Of a stretch of 64,000 nt of DNA, positions 12,101-23,004 are shown piece after piece. Both the position numbers and the translations under genes were made by a program. Below the pieces are notes generated by a model. The model did not search any database, was not told the origin of the DNA, and saw only the letters and a list, made by a program, of their open reading frames with translations. The DNA comes from Todiramphus chloris collaris. Lineage: Eukaryota > Chordata > Aves > Coraciiformes > Alcedinidae. How positions within the stretch are numbered: position 1 is the first letter of the stretch; every line of letters starts with the position of its first letter. The stretch spans positions 13,489,242-13,553,241 of the forward strand of contig JANVCC010010406.1 in NCBI GenBank assembly GCA_025345505.1, in the 5' to 3' direction.

Positions 12101-13889
12101 CCCCCACTTCTCTACAACCTCTTTTCAGGTTATTGTACGGAGCAATAAGGTCTCCCTTCAGCCTCCTTTTCTTCAAAGTAAACAACTGCAGTTCTCTCAG
12201 CTGCTCCTCTAAGACTTGCTCTCTAGACCCTTCACCAGCTTCATTGCCCTTCTTTGGACGAACTCCAGCACGTCAGTATCCTTCCTGCAGCAAGAGTCTC
12301 CAAATATACTATTTGAGGTGTGGCCTCAGCAGTGCCAAGTATAAAGGGACAATCGCTTCCCTAGTCCTGCTGCCTGCACAACTTCAGACACAAGCCAGGA
12401 TGCTGTTGGCCTACTTGGCCCCACTGGCACACTGCTGGCTCTGTCAGTCAGCTACCAACCACTACACTCAGGTCTTTTTCTTCTGGGCAGCTTTCCAGCA
12501 ACCCTTCCCCAAGCCTGTAGCATTGCCTGGGGTTGTTGTGACCCAAGTGCAGCACCCAGCACTTGACCTTGATGAAGCTCACACCACTGGCCTCAGCCCA
12601 CTGATCCAGCCTGTCCAGATCCCTCTGTAGAGCCTCCCTATCCTCAAGCAGATAAACACTGCCACCCCACTTGGGGTGCACTTGATCCCCTCCTCCAGAT
12701 CATTGATAAAGATATTAAACATAACAGGACCCAGTATTGATCCCTAGGGGACACCACTTGTGACCAGCTGTATTTAACTCCCCTGACCACCAGTCTCTGA
12801 GCCCAGACATCTAGACAGTTTTTTACCCAGTAAAGGTATGCCCACTCATGCTATAAGCAGCCACTTTCTCCAGGAGAATGCTGTGGGAAACAGTGTCAAA
12901 GGCTTTACTAAATTTGATATAGACAATGTCCACAGTCTTCCCCTCATTCACTAAGAGGGTCACTTTGTCATAGCAGGAGGTCAGGTCTGTCAAGCAGGCC
13001 CTGCCTTTCATAAACCCATGCTGACTGGGGCTGATCACCTGGTTGTGCTGTATGTGCTGAGTAATGGCACTCAAGATACTCCATAACCTTCACCATCACT
13101 GACATGATACTAATGGGCCTGGCATGCCCTGGGTTCTCCTTCTGACCCTTCTTTGTAGATGGCAGTCACATTTGCTAGCCTCTAGACAACTGGCATCTCC
13201 CCAGTTATCCAGGACTGATGATAAAAGGTGGAACATGGCTTGGTGAGCACTTCTGCCAGCTCCCTTAGTGCCCCTGGGTGATCCCATCTGGCCCTATAGA
13301 CTTGTGTGTGTCTAAGTGGCGCAGCAGGTCACTGGCCACTTCACCTTGGATTACGGGGGCTTCATTCTGCTCCCATCCCTGTCTTCCAACTCAGGGGCAC
13401 TCAGAGGACTGGTCTTACTGTTAAAGACAGAGGCAAAGGAGGTATTCAGCACCTCAGCCTTGGTCACTATGCTTCCCCCCACGTCCAATTAAGGATGGAG
13501 ATTCTCCTTAGCCCTCCTTTTGTGGCTAATATATTTAGAGAAACATTTTCTATTGTCTTCTACTGAAGTAACAAAATTAAATTGTAGTTGGGCTTTGGCG
13601 CTTCTGATTTTCTCCCTGCATAACCTCATGACATCCCTGTAGCCCTCCTGAGTGGCCTGGCCCTTCTTCCAAAGGCCATGAACTCTCTTTGTCTTCCTGA
13701 GTTCCAGCCAAAGCTCTTTGTTCAGCCAGGCCACTCTTTGCTACTAGCTCGTCTTTTGGCACACTGGGACAGCCTGCACCTATGCCTTAAAGATCTTCTA
13801 GAAGTATGTCTAGCCTTCCTGGGCCCCTTTACCTTGGCATACCTTCAGGAGTGCCTGCCAAAGGATGCTGTCAACCATGCCCCTAAAGA
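12101..13889 (-). mobile_element. CR1 LINE, 5' part of the LTR-split copy, up to the endonuclease-RT linker
   Basis: This continues the element from 11024-11308. The minus strand encodes, in broken frames, CR1 reverse-transcriptase blocks: SQHGFMKGRACLTDLTSCYD and KFSKAFDTVSHSILLEKVAA near 12850-13040. Further upstream comes the linker WLNKELWLELRKTKRVHGLW, then AQLQFNFVTSVEDNRKCFSKY near 13490-13735. Past 13760 the sequence still fits the end of the endonuclease linker (QAVPVCQKTS-like), fading out by about 13889. Together with the 3' piece this is about 2.1 kb, the longest CR1 in the window. It has several frame breaks and is older than the copy at 9631. Confidence 0.9.
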
Positions 13890-15449
13890 AAAAGGGGTTC
13901 CTACTTTCTGAAATCTACTTTCATACATATGCTGTCGCAGGAAGACACAGAAACTGAGAAAAGGATTTTGTTTGCTACAAAAATGAACCTGAAGAATATA
14001 AAATGCTATGGGCATGCACTGACAGCTGTTTACAGAGTTTTGAGACAATCTGGATTTTTTATTTATTTTTTTTCCCTATGTGTAAATGAGGGTGACAGCA
14101 CTTTTTCCTTCCGGTGCACTTTTCAAAACATGACACTGCTGATTCTCATGGGAGTAAAATCTCAGGGCAGGAACCAAGTGCAAGAAGGCGTTGTGATGTG
14201 AAATAGCAAATGTTAACATCAGAGTGAAGCAACAATCTCCTGTTTATAACAACTGCCGTAGATGCCAGAGGAATCCATAGGGAATTTTGACGTTTCCTCC
14301 TCCCTGGAGAGCAGAGTGTTACATGAAGCACTGGCAAAGCATATCCCCAGTGTCTTACGCACCCATCACAGCACACATCACTGCCGCTGCAGCAGCTGGG
14401 CTGGTGGGGGACAGCGTCAGCCACAGCCACTCCTCTATCGCCTTCAGAGCCTGTTTTCCTGTTTCTCACTGACCATGCTCAAAAGAACTGGTCATTCATA
14501 GTCTCAAAAGTTTTCCAACAAATTGTATGATTAAATTCCTTAAACAGGGCTGTCCATTCCAAATCCCTTTTTGCCAACATTCCTTTCAGGAAAAATTGCT
14601 GCACACCATGGTGCCTGATTTATATTTCATTTTGAAAATAGGAAGTGAAGGGATTAAAGTTGGGGATTAAAACACTTACTCTTTACTGCATTTTTTTCTG
14701 CAGAATAGTTTCTTAGTTGCCATGGGCACTGCTCACTGACCCTTAGACCCTGAATGCACTTCTTTCTGCATTAGTGACATCTTTCAAATGGACTCCATAG
14801 AGAACAAATAAGGGAAAATATCCTCATGTTCAACTTCTCTCAAAGCAACAAAATAAATTAGCTTCCCTTTAAATCCATTCTCTCGCCTTTGTAATTTTAA
14901 CAGTGAAATCTGAATGAAGAGTTTGAATAAAGGCAAGTGAAACCTGAAAGATACAGAAGCAAACAGGGTCATACTGTAGGATCTGGCTGTTTGCACCCCA
15001 CAAGGCAGGTGTTCACGAACAGAGCAGTTTCTCCAGATTAATATAGTAACATAATGGACAATGCCACTGGTAACTAGCTTAGTGCCTGAGTAACCTGCTG
15101 AAATACCAGTGATGTAATGGTCTAACCTTCCTTGGCTCCCTCTTTCCTCATCAATTAAACATTCTGAGTTATCAAAATAAATAAGTGAATTTATTTCCTG
15201 TAAGAATAGATTAAGTACTGTGTTTCTTGATTCACATAAAAGGCCTTTTGATTCACAAAAAAAGAAATAAGTGTTGCAAAGATACTAGCTAAAGAAAATC
15301 ACCAGACATTCTCTGTTCGTGTTCTGCACTAAATACAAATGCTGGCATAACATTTTGTTTATTCCAAAATCTTTAAACAAACTGGTAGCTTCATCAATTG
15401 TGTGGTAAAATCAACATGTAGTCACAACAAAAACCCCTGTTTCTACTGT

Positions 15450-15497
15450 AAAAAAAAAAAAAAAAAAAATGTAAAAAAAAAGAGCAAAAAAAAAGTG
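15450..15497 (+). repeat. A-rich run including A20
   Basis: Twenty consecutive A at 15450-15469, followed by two further A runs separated by TGT and GAGC. No LINE or retrocopy body precedes it, so it is not an identifiable retroposition tail. Confidence 0.85.
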
Positions 15498-15741
15498 TGC
15501 AGCCCTGTAAGAAGCAAGAGATCTCCATTATTTTACTGAGGCAATAATGTATCTGCTGACACGACCCACAAAATACAAAGGTAGACCACCTCTCAAAATG
15601 ACTCCACATTAACCTGTAATGAAAACACCTGTATTTCTTATGTCCAGAGAAGTACTGTTCAATAGGAGGATGTGATGTCTTTAAGCCCCTGGGATTTTTT
15701 TTTCATATTTCTCTTAACTTTTTCATTCTAAGATGGACACA

Positions 15742-15915
15742 TTTATATACATTATATGTAACAGGGCTCTAAGAGAGAAGAGGTGAGATGTTAGGGATAT
15801 AAAATGACCAGGCTTCAGAAGAATTCAGTTTATATACATCATATGTAACAGGGCTCTAAGAGAGAAGAGGTGAGATGTTAGGGATATAAAATGACCAGGC
15901 TTCAGAAGAATTCAG
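15742..15915 (+). repeat. 87-bp tandem duplication
   Basis: Two adjacent copies of an 87-bp unit, 15742-15828 and 15829-15915. Each runs from TTTATATACAT to GAAGAATTCAG, and I see one difference (CATTATATG versus CATCATATG). The near identity suggests a recent duplication. The unit contains GGGCTCTAAGAGAGAAGAGG and no coding signal. Confidence 0.93.
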
Positions 15916-16927
15916 TTATTGAGATCCGCCTCTATTTATATCCCAGTTTTGTTAATATGTGGATTGCACATTGGCAGAAGAGCAATATCTGCAAGATCAT
16001 TGCAAGGTGGCTCTGTCAGTTCAGATGGGAATTCTGGTCAAGGTCAGCACAGGCCACTCTTCAAGGCAATTCCAGGAACTGCTTTGGCCAGACCATCCAT
16101 ATCTATATTTCATTATTTCCAACATGCTCTGTGCTTAGCGTAGGCTGCTCTGCTCTACTAACCTCTACTACAGTCCCAAGTAGGAATGGATGTCGCTGAG
16201 GTATCATACAGCTTGTTTCATCTCAGCAGTGCAGTGTAGCACTTCTTTTCTTTTTAATTTCTTTTTTTTATTGCAATCAGGAAGAGTATTCTGAAAACTT
16301 CCAGCCATTGCTAGCTCACCAGTTTTTGACAGAGCAAGAAATGCAACATGAAAGAAACCATGTACATACAGCAGCAGGATTAGAAAGACGCTGATTGCCT
16401 GTCCTGTATTCCTCCTCAGCACAGTACCACCTGAAAAGATTTCCTTCCAACCAGAAGTCACAGAGACGGGTCTTGTAAGAGTCCATTTTCATTGGCAGAA
16501 TGTTTTGATAACACCTCAAAAGACACTGTTCAGTCATCATTTTACAATTGACCAATCTGTGCTAAAAAGGAAAATTTTTAGGCAGAAATGAACCAAGCTG
16601 GAAGTCTGTCTATATATCCCTGATGTCCTGAGGTCTTACCACCTCCTTAATTCCTCATGATTTGGTAGATGTATCATATACAGTACAATTAAAAGAAAAA
16701 AACTCCACCAGGAGTGGACAATTTTCAAAAATGTAGTTTGGACTGCCTTTCACAAAACTGTGCCTCTATGATACTTGCCTTCTGGCAAAGATAATACAAA
16801 AATTCTGACCCAGAAAAAGGAAGGAAAATAAACAGAAGAACAGTTGCTGTGTTAGACTAAGACTAATTGCTAATCAAATAAATAAATAAGGATCAAAATA
16901 TAGTTAAGACTAAACACTAAATGCTTT

Positions 16928-17168
16928 ATAGAATCGCAGAATCACAGCATGTTAAGGGTTGGAAGGGACGTTGAAAGATCATCTAGTTCAATCCCCCTGC
17001 CAGAGCAGGACCACCTAGAGCAGGTCACATAGGAATGCATCTAGACAGATTTTAAATGTCTCCAGAGAAGAAGATCCCACAACTCCTATGGGCAGCCTGT
17101 TCCAGAGCTCCATCACCTTCACTGTGAAAAAGTTTTTCCTTATGTTTCTGTGGAAAACCTTCTTTAGC
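16928..17168 (-). mobile_element. CR1 LINE 3'-end fragment
   Basis: Reverse-orientation CR1 tail: AGAATCGCAGAATCACAGCA, GGGTTGGAAGGGAC, CCAGAGCAGGACCACCTAGA, ATGGGCAGCCTGTTCCAGAG and AAGTTTTTCCTTATGTTTCT. It is the same subfamily as the copy at 44662 and differs from the copies at 9631 and 11024, which have the CACCTCCAGGGATGGTGACT version. Confidence 0.93.
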
Positions 17169-18758
17169 TGATAGATGTTCTGCACCATATTGAAAAATCC
17201 AGTAGAGACCTAGGAGTATCAGGTCTGATACATCTGCTGAAGTGTTAAGCTGTCTGGTCAGCTGAATCTGCACATGGTTTCCTCATGACCCATTTGAATA
17301 AGCTATGATGACACAGGTCTCCAGGAGACAGACAGTTTACAGAGGCAATTTTCAGGTATGTATTCAATATCTCAAAGCTTGTCTGAATAATGTATCTGAT
17401 CCATAACTAATTTACACAAGTTCAAAAATGGTCTGGGCACTGTTAAAACTGACAGAGCAGCTAAGAGATGGTATTATTTGGTATCAATTCTCTTTCAAGA
17501 GAATTGGTATCAATTCTTGTTCAAGGGCCAGACTAAGACTTTTATATACCCTTTAGCTGGGATTTTATTTTTTTTTGTGAATTGCTCAAATTATCTTTTC
17601 CTTTTTTCCAACAGATGTATTTTTATGTATTACACTTTAATTAAACGGAAACAATCTTTTAAAGCTTTTTTCTTTTTCCTTTTTCAGTAGGACATACTGG
17701 CTTGAAGAACTATTATGCATGGCAACAGTTGTTCACAGGTATAATTACGGATACAATTAAAACTGTATCTAAAAGCATGCCTACTGCATTGTTCAGATGA
17801 TATAAGGTAGACGTTACTGAACTGATCTTGTCCTTGCCAAACAGCTGTACAAAAAACCCCAATCTTTTGTCCTTTTTTAAATTCACAGAATCACATAATG
17901 TTAAATTATCTCTTAATCTGTTTGGAAATGCACTTTTAAAAAAGAGAACTTTGAAAAAGGCATTAAACACTGCAGATGTTCATGAAAAGATCTACACAAA
18001 GCCAGTGGAGGGTCCATTCCATTCACAGTGGGACTTGCTCTGTAGTACTTACAAGTGCATTAAACCACATGGTAACTGTTCAAGGAGGAGACGACTAAGA
18101 TGACGACAGGTTTTAAAAGTAATTGTAGGCCAGGGACATGTTGTGCATTATCATTCTTCTCAGCATCACTTTATGCTCTCATTTTGGGTGCTGTCTAGTT
18201 TTCTATTACTGACTTCCCTGCTTAGAAGCAGCTCCATTCAACTTCCATAAGGGAAGATGAAATCCAGTCACAGTCATCAATTTTTGCTTTTTAAATAAAG
18301 ATAAGAAGCACTACTTTTTATACCACCAAAACATTTTAAAAGTACTGACTGAATATTATGATGCATAGATATTATACCTAAAAAGCTTTGCTAGACATTT
18401 TCAGCATCTGTTCCCAGGTGTTTGCATAGTATTTCTGTACATGTTTGCCCTCATATTTATGAAGATTTTTACAAATTGCATAAAGATTATTAAAGCAGGC
18501 ATAGGTCTCTTTATTCTTGTGCTTTTCTTTGAAAAGTAAATGAAAGTTTATGTTGCTATTCACTAAACTGCTTGTACTAAATGTATGTGTGCTGGGATCA
18601 TCTTGGTCTAAAGGATTTCATCCCATTACCTGAAAAGATTCCCAGTTAAATGTATTTGGTGGATGAATAGAGGCTGGGGCTTGGAAGGAGAAGGGTGACA
18701 CTGTCTGCCTTACAAGATTTGCAGAACAGGCGTTTTTCCTTACATGGTAATCCATAAA

Positions 18759-18812
18759 CATGTATCAACAAAAGTTGCTTAAAAAATCTCATGTATCAAA
18801 AAAAGTTGCTTA
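18759..18812 (+). repeat. 23-bp direct repeat with 8-bp spacer
   Basis: Two 23-mers with one mismatch, starting CATGTATCAACAAAAG (18759) and CATGTATCAAAAAAAG (18790), both ending TTGCTTA. Eight bases separate them. Confidence 0.8.
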
Positions 18813-21052
18813 CAATAATTGAGCGATGGAAATCACTATCTCTACCACACTGCAAAATCTGTCCCCATAGTGGAAGGCTAAGTAAAGGGTCAAAGCTTTG
18901 AAGACAGACTGAGAAAATCTGGTCTGAAAACTATGTAATGTTTAGCACAGCAAGCAGCTGATTCTGCTGCTACGAATATACTACACACTGCTATTTTCAG
19001 TCTATGCAACATCAAAGACACATTTGCAGGTACAATCTTGGAGATCCAACAACTTAAGACACCACAATAATGTCACTTGGTGTGTAAGGCAAGGTTAAAA
19101 GGAGGATTAAAAGCAGTCAGGCACGGTATATTAAATGAATCCATGACTAACGAGGTGTGACAGCAAAGGGTTTCATTCTTTTTAACAGAATAGATCCCTA
19201 GGGCTGGAGGTATTACTCCGCTGTGTCTTTATCACCTTGGAATTTTTATGGTTATTTTTGATGAATTCACATTTTTGTAAAGACTTTTTTGACATTAAGC
19301 CAACTTTCAGTTTAATTAAAGGCATAAGTAACCTGAATTATCCATTAAAGGCTTTACTGTTTCTTACTTTTTATTATTATTACTGACAGCAAACATTTAA
19401 AATACCAAAGAATGATGTTAGATAGCAATTACAAGTTCTCAAAGGTCCAGTAACTATGCTGTACCTTGTAAACATCACACATTGCAAATTTTATTCATGT
19501 ATTAAGTATCTGGCTTGATATTTGTCACTGTTTTTCTTTTCTTTTTGTAGATGTTTGGCTTATTTTCCCTTCCATATATCAACGTATCTCAGGTGACCAA
19601 TGAGCATAAATAAATACTTATCAAACAGGGACGAAAAAAATAGAATGTGCCCAGAAAGAGTCAAGCAAGGAGTAAAAAGGGCCTGGTTTAAACCGTTTGG
19701 CACAAAGAAGGAATAGGAAAAGGGAAAAATCAAATAGTGAATGAAATGCAGGAAGGAAAATCACACACAGAACTGCAATCTAACAAAATGAGAGAGAGAA
19801 GATACATCATTTCACTTTCAATGACAGTAATGTTACAACACAGTTCAATACCTGCATTCAGGTCCATTATGCCAGTTTTAGTTGAGGCATCACACACAAA
19901 TTTCTCACAATGCAATGTCTTGATCAGCATTTACTTCACATGCTTGTAAAGACAGTGTCCATGTTGCCCCCCTGGGATAGGCAGGACAGGGCTGATAGAT
20001 CTTCAGCAGTCCAGCCTATGGGCAGCATGAATAGGAACAAGGGAGCCAAAGTGCTACTTATCCAGGTGAAATGAAGGCTCAGTTACTTTGATACAGGAGT
20101 TGTCCCTCGTAAATTTAAAGGAAATTCCTCAAGAACACTACAGGCCAGTTCCTCAGAGCTTTAAATGCACGTCTCTGCTTCAACAAAGCACTGAATAAAA
20201 CTTACTCTTGAAATATGTGTACTGCAACTTTAAAGGCTGCCACTTCCAATGCTGTACGAAGCAAACTTTTTTGCTACTTTCTATGAATGACTGTGCATTT
20301 AATTTAAAAACTTCTAAACTATAACTTATTTTACATGGGGCTGACATCTCAAAGGTTTATTTATTCCTACACCAGTTCATGCATGTTCCCCTGTTATCAG
20401 CACCAGTTTTCTTTAAAACGAAAACTTATTGTCAATCATCTGAACAATGAAATAGTACTGGTGATTAATAGGAAATATGATGAAAAATGCTTAGGAAAAA
20501 AAAAAAAATTCCCTTTGGTCTCAATCCAGCTCTTCAAAGGTGTGCTTATACATATAAACTACTGTTGACATGGATTTGACATCCATGGGGAACCAGCATT
20601 ATGAAATGTCTTGGTATTCGGAAACATCTGCCATTTGGAACCATAATTTAGAGTTTAATCTCACATACTGTCCATCTGCCCTCAAAATCCATCCTTCCAT
20701 CTGAGACTGGCCATGTAAACTGGATTTTGTCTTCCTTGGTATTTACTAAGTGTTGGAACTTTTAAAACAAAAATTCTGTCTTCAAAAATTATGTTTTATT
20801 TGCCTCCTTATGTATGCTCAGTGATTAATCATCACATCAAAAAATAAAGAGCATTAAAGCAGGCAGCCTCATTAAATCCAAGATGAAATTATCATCTATA
20901 TAATAACTGTATCTATTATTTCCCATTAACTCTTTTTTCTACCAAGAGTCTGAAATCTGTACAAGTGCTTGAAGAGGCATTGAAACATCTGCTGTTAGAA
21001 CACTGACTTCTCCACATAAGCTTTATACCAGTCAGCACAGTAGAAAATTTAC

Positions 21053-21163
21053 CTTTTTCCTGACTTGTTGGTCTTTGGAAGAATGGGCTTTCACATGCTT
21101 TCTCAGGGAACTGGGGTCTGTGTATCGTTTAGTACATCCTGGAATCTGGCATGCATAAGGTTT
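21053..21163 (-). CDS. GLIS3: GLIS3 internal exon: zinc finger 5 and basic tail
   Basis: This exon has 37 codons, is phase 0 at both ends, and reads on the minus strand. It opens [20 protein letters not shown] and continues [17 protein letters not shown]. It holds all of finger 5: the Cys pair in CQIPGC and the His pair in HVKAH, with the [10 protein letters not shown] segment shared by GLI, ZIC and GLIS proteins. In this superfamily fingers 4 and 5 make most base contacts (established knowledge). The basic KDQQVRKK end follows the fingers directly. The acceptor is TTTTTGACTTAG just above 21163, and the donor is GTAAAT just below 21053. The intron from the preceding exon is 1,679 bp. The reading frame is intact, with no sign of a pseudogene. 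Confidence 0.95.
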
Positions 21164-22842
21164 CTAAGTCAAAAAGAAAAAGGATAAAGCAGCTGTTATA
21201 TCACAAATTATTTTAACTCAAAAGAATTCCTTATGAGCCTTGGGATGCTGCAAATCACATGACTACAGAACTCAGTTGTTGTGCATTATTACAAGCAGAA
21301 TGCTCAGCAATTCATTAGAAAGGGAAAGGAAGAAAGTAAGGCTTATAAGGAAGACAAACCAATGGAACACTTTCATTATTGTACCTTTCATTGCTACCTT
21401 TTATTTTTAATCAGTACAGTGAATATTGCTAGTTATACTCACAATTCTTCCACCCTCAGAGCAATCTTTGACTTAATCAGAAATTACATTCTTTAGTGAA
21501 TCAGGTAAAGAAACTGCAGTAAAGGCCCAGATAGCATGTTTAGGATTATAGAAGAATCTGCTTCAGAAAAAGAGAACAAGAAAAAGTGTTAGTTTACTAC
21601 ATTACAAGGAGAGCAAGAAAAACCCAAAGCAAGCATTGGATACTGAAGTTTCAAAAATATTACACACAAAAATACACATTTTAATGTGAGGTACAAGACA
21701 AACTCCTTCAGCTCACACCTTCTAATACATGTCATTTCAGAGAGATAACAGTCTTGTAATACCTTTTAAATTTTCTTAATAGAAAGCCCAATAAATCTAA
21801 CTAAGCAAATAAATATACATCTTTATAAATGTATCCCTTTTCTGTTCTAACCTATTTGTCTTCCCTGAAGATATGTAGGTCCACAATATAGAGTATTAAA
21901 TGAATATTACGTCCAACTGTTTGCTAAAATGAGATATTTTGCCATTTATCCATTTCCATTTCACAAGGCATTTCTGAAAACACCTTGTACAAATTAATAA
22001 TCTACCAGCCATACTATCAATTGTTTGAAATGGATAACTCAAGTTTCGTGACAGCCATCTAGTTTAGAAAAAGTTCTTCAGTATGAGGGTGGTGAGACTG
22101 TGGAATAGATTGCCCAGAGGAGTTGTGGATGACCCTCCTTGGAGATGTTCAAGGCCAGGTTGGATGAGGCCCTGAGCAACCTAGTCTAGTTGAGAGGCAT
22201 TCCTACCCATGGAGGGGAGGTTGGATTAGATGATCTCTAAGGTACCTTCCACCCTAAGCTATTCTATGATTCTGTGATTTAATTCAAATGGCATTGTTCT
22301 CATTTGCTTCTCAGGACTTCTGCCCTTTGGAAATTGCCTGTTTCTGATGAACCTTTTGTTATAAAACTAAGGTTTTTCAATAAATCTCAGTTATCACTCA
22401 AATTCACAAGCAACAACTTGCTGTCATGAAAATTTTTAGATTTTTGATTTAGATTATTCGTCGTCTCTTGACTTTCTGGTACATGCTCCAGCCTTAAATT
22501 TAACTGAGTTTTTGTCAGAGAATAGCAGTTACTATTGCAGATGGCTTCTGCATCTTTGCATAGTGACTTCAGGTTCTCTGAAGATCACCTAAGTGGGAGA
22601 AAATTACTGCCTCTATCTCCAGCAAAGGCAATGGAGCTGTGGCCTTTTTGTCAACTAGCTTGGTCCACCTACATCCATGCTTACACTACTGTATCGCTTC
22701 TGAAATGGCTTAAACGGCCTCATCAGACACTTCTCCCTCCTCTTTCTATAGTTATGGGCTACCTGTTGCCACTAATCAGGAGGAAAGGAGCACATGGTCT
22801 AATGTACAGGGTGGGACTGTAACAGGACTTCTGCTTTCTTAC
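21164..22842 (-). other. GLIS3: GLIS3 intron, 1.7 kb, between finger-4 and finger-5 exons
   Basis: This short intron lies between two phase-0 exon ends, with a GTAAGA donor and an ACTTAG acceptor. Apart from a CR1 3'-end fragment at about 22072-22282 I see only AT-rich sequence. Confidence 0.9.
22070..22284 (+). mobile_element. CR1 LINE 3'-end fragment
   Basis: Forward CR1 tail: TATGAGGGTGGTGAGACTGT, TTGCCCAGAGGAGTTGTGGA, GGCCAGGTTGGATGAGGCCC, then a terminal ATTCTATGATTCTGTGATTT repeat. It lies in the short intron between the two finger exons, antisense to GLIS3. Confidence 0.93.
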
Positions 22843-23004
22843 AGTGTCCAAGTGTGTCCTCTGGTGCTTGGCACGGTCGCTGGAGTTGCTGAATGCTTTC
22901 TGGCAGCCAAGGTGCTGACAAAGGTACGGCTTTTCACCCGTATGGCTCCTTAAGTGAATCTTGAGATTTTCTAGTCTGGAAAAGGCTTTCTTGCAACCCT
23001 CAAA
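22843..23004 (-). CDS. GLIS3: GLIS3 internal exon: end of zinc finger 3, zinc finger 4 and linker
   Basis: GLIS3 is a nuclear GLI/ZIC-related transcription factor with five C2H2 fingers. It binds G-rich sites and acts in pancreatic beta-cell, thyroid and kidney development. Read on the minus strand, this exon gives 54 codons in phase 0, opening [20 protein letters not shown]. It starts inside finger 3, whose first Cys lies in an exon outside the window. It then carries the [10 protein letters not shown] linker, the finger-4 residues C-x4-C and H-x4-H ([19 protein letters not shown]), and ends LDT. The acceptor is a pyrimidine tract ending CTTTTCTAG at 23005-23013, and the donor is GTAAGA below 22843. 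The next exon resumes in phase with KPYACQ. Finger 4 has CQHLGC where I remember CQHPGC in mammals. GLIS1 fingers are similar, but the downstream exon at 3822 points to GLIS3. Confidence 0.95.

Larger units (their letters stand above)
3964..21052 (-). other. GLIS3: GLIS3 intron, 17.1 kb
   Basis: The intron lies between the finger-5 exon and the first exon after the fingers, with a GTAAAT donor and a TTTCAG acceptor. It holds three CR1 copies, one solo LTR nested in a CR1, a polypurine tract near 5.7 kb, an 87-bp tandem duplication near 15.8 kb and several short direct repeats. The long stretches 3964-9630, 13890-16929 and 17170-21052 contain no open reading frame I can assign to a gene. The short frames there lack recognisable domains and look like chance. 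Confidence 0.85.

Noticed and set aside
15450-15497. Poly-A tail of a processed pseudogene
   Set aside because: No gene-like or LINE-like sequence lies upstream on either strand, and no flanking duplication was seen.
17480-17520. Small inverted repeat (CAATTCTC, six-base loop, GAGAATTG) as a miRNA-like hairpin
   Set aside because: The stem is only 8 bp, far too short for a miRNA precursor. It lies in a local GGTATCAATTCT direct repeat.
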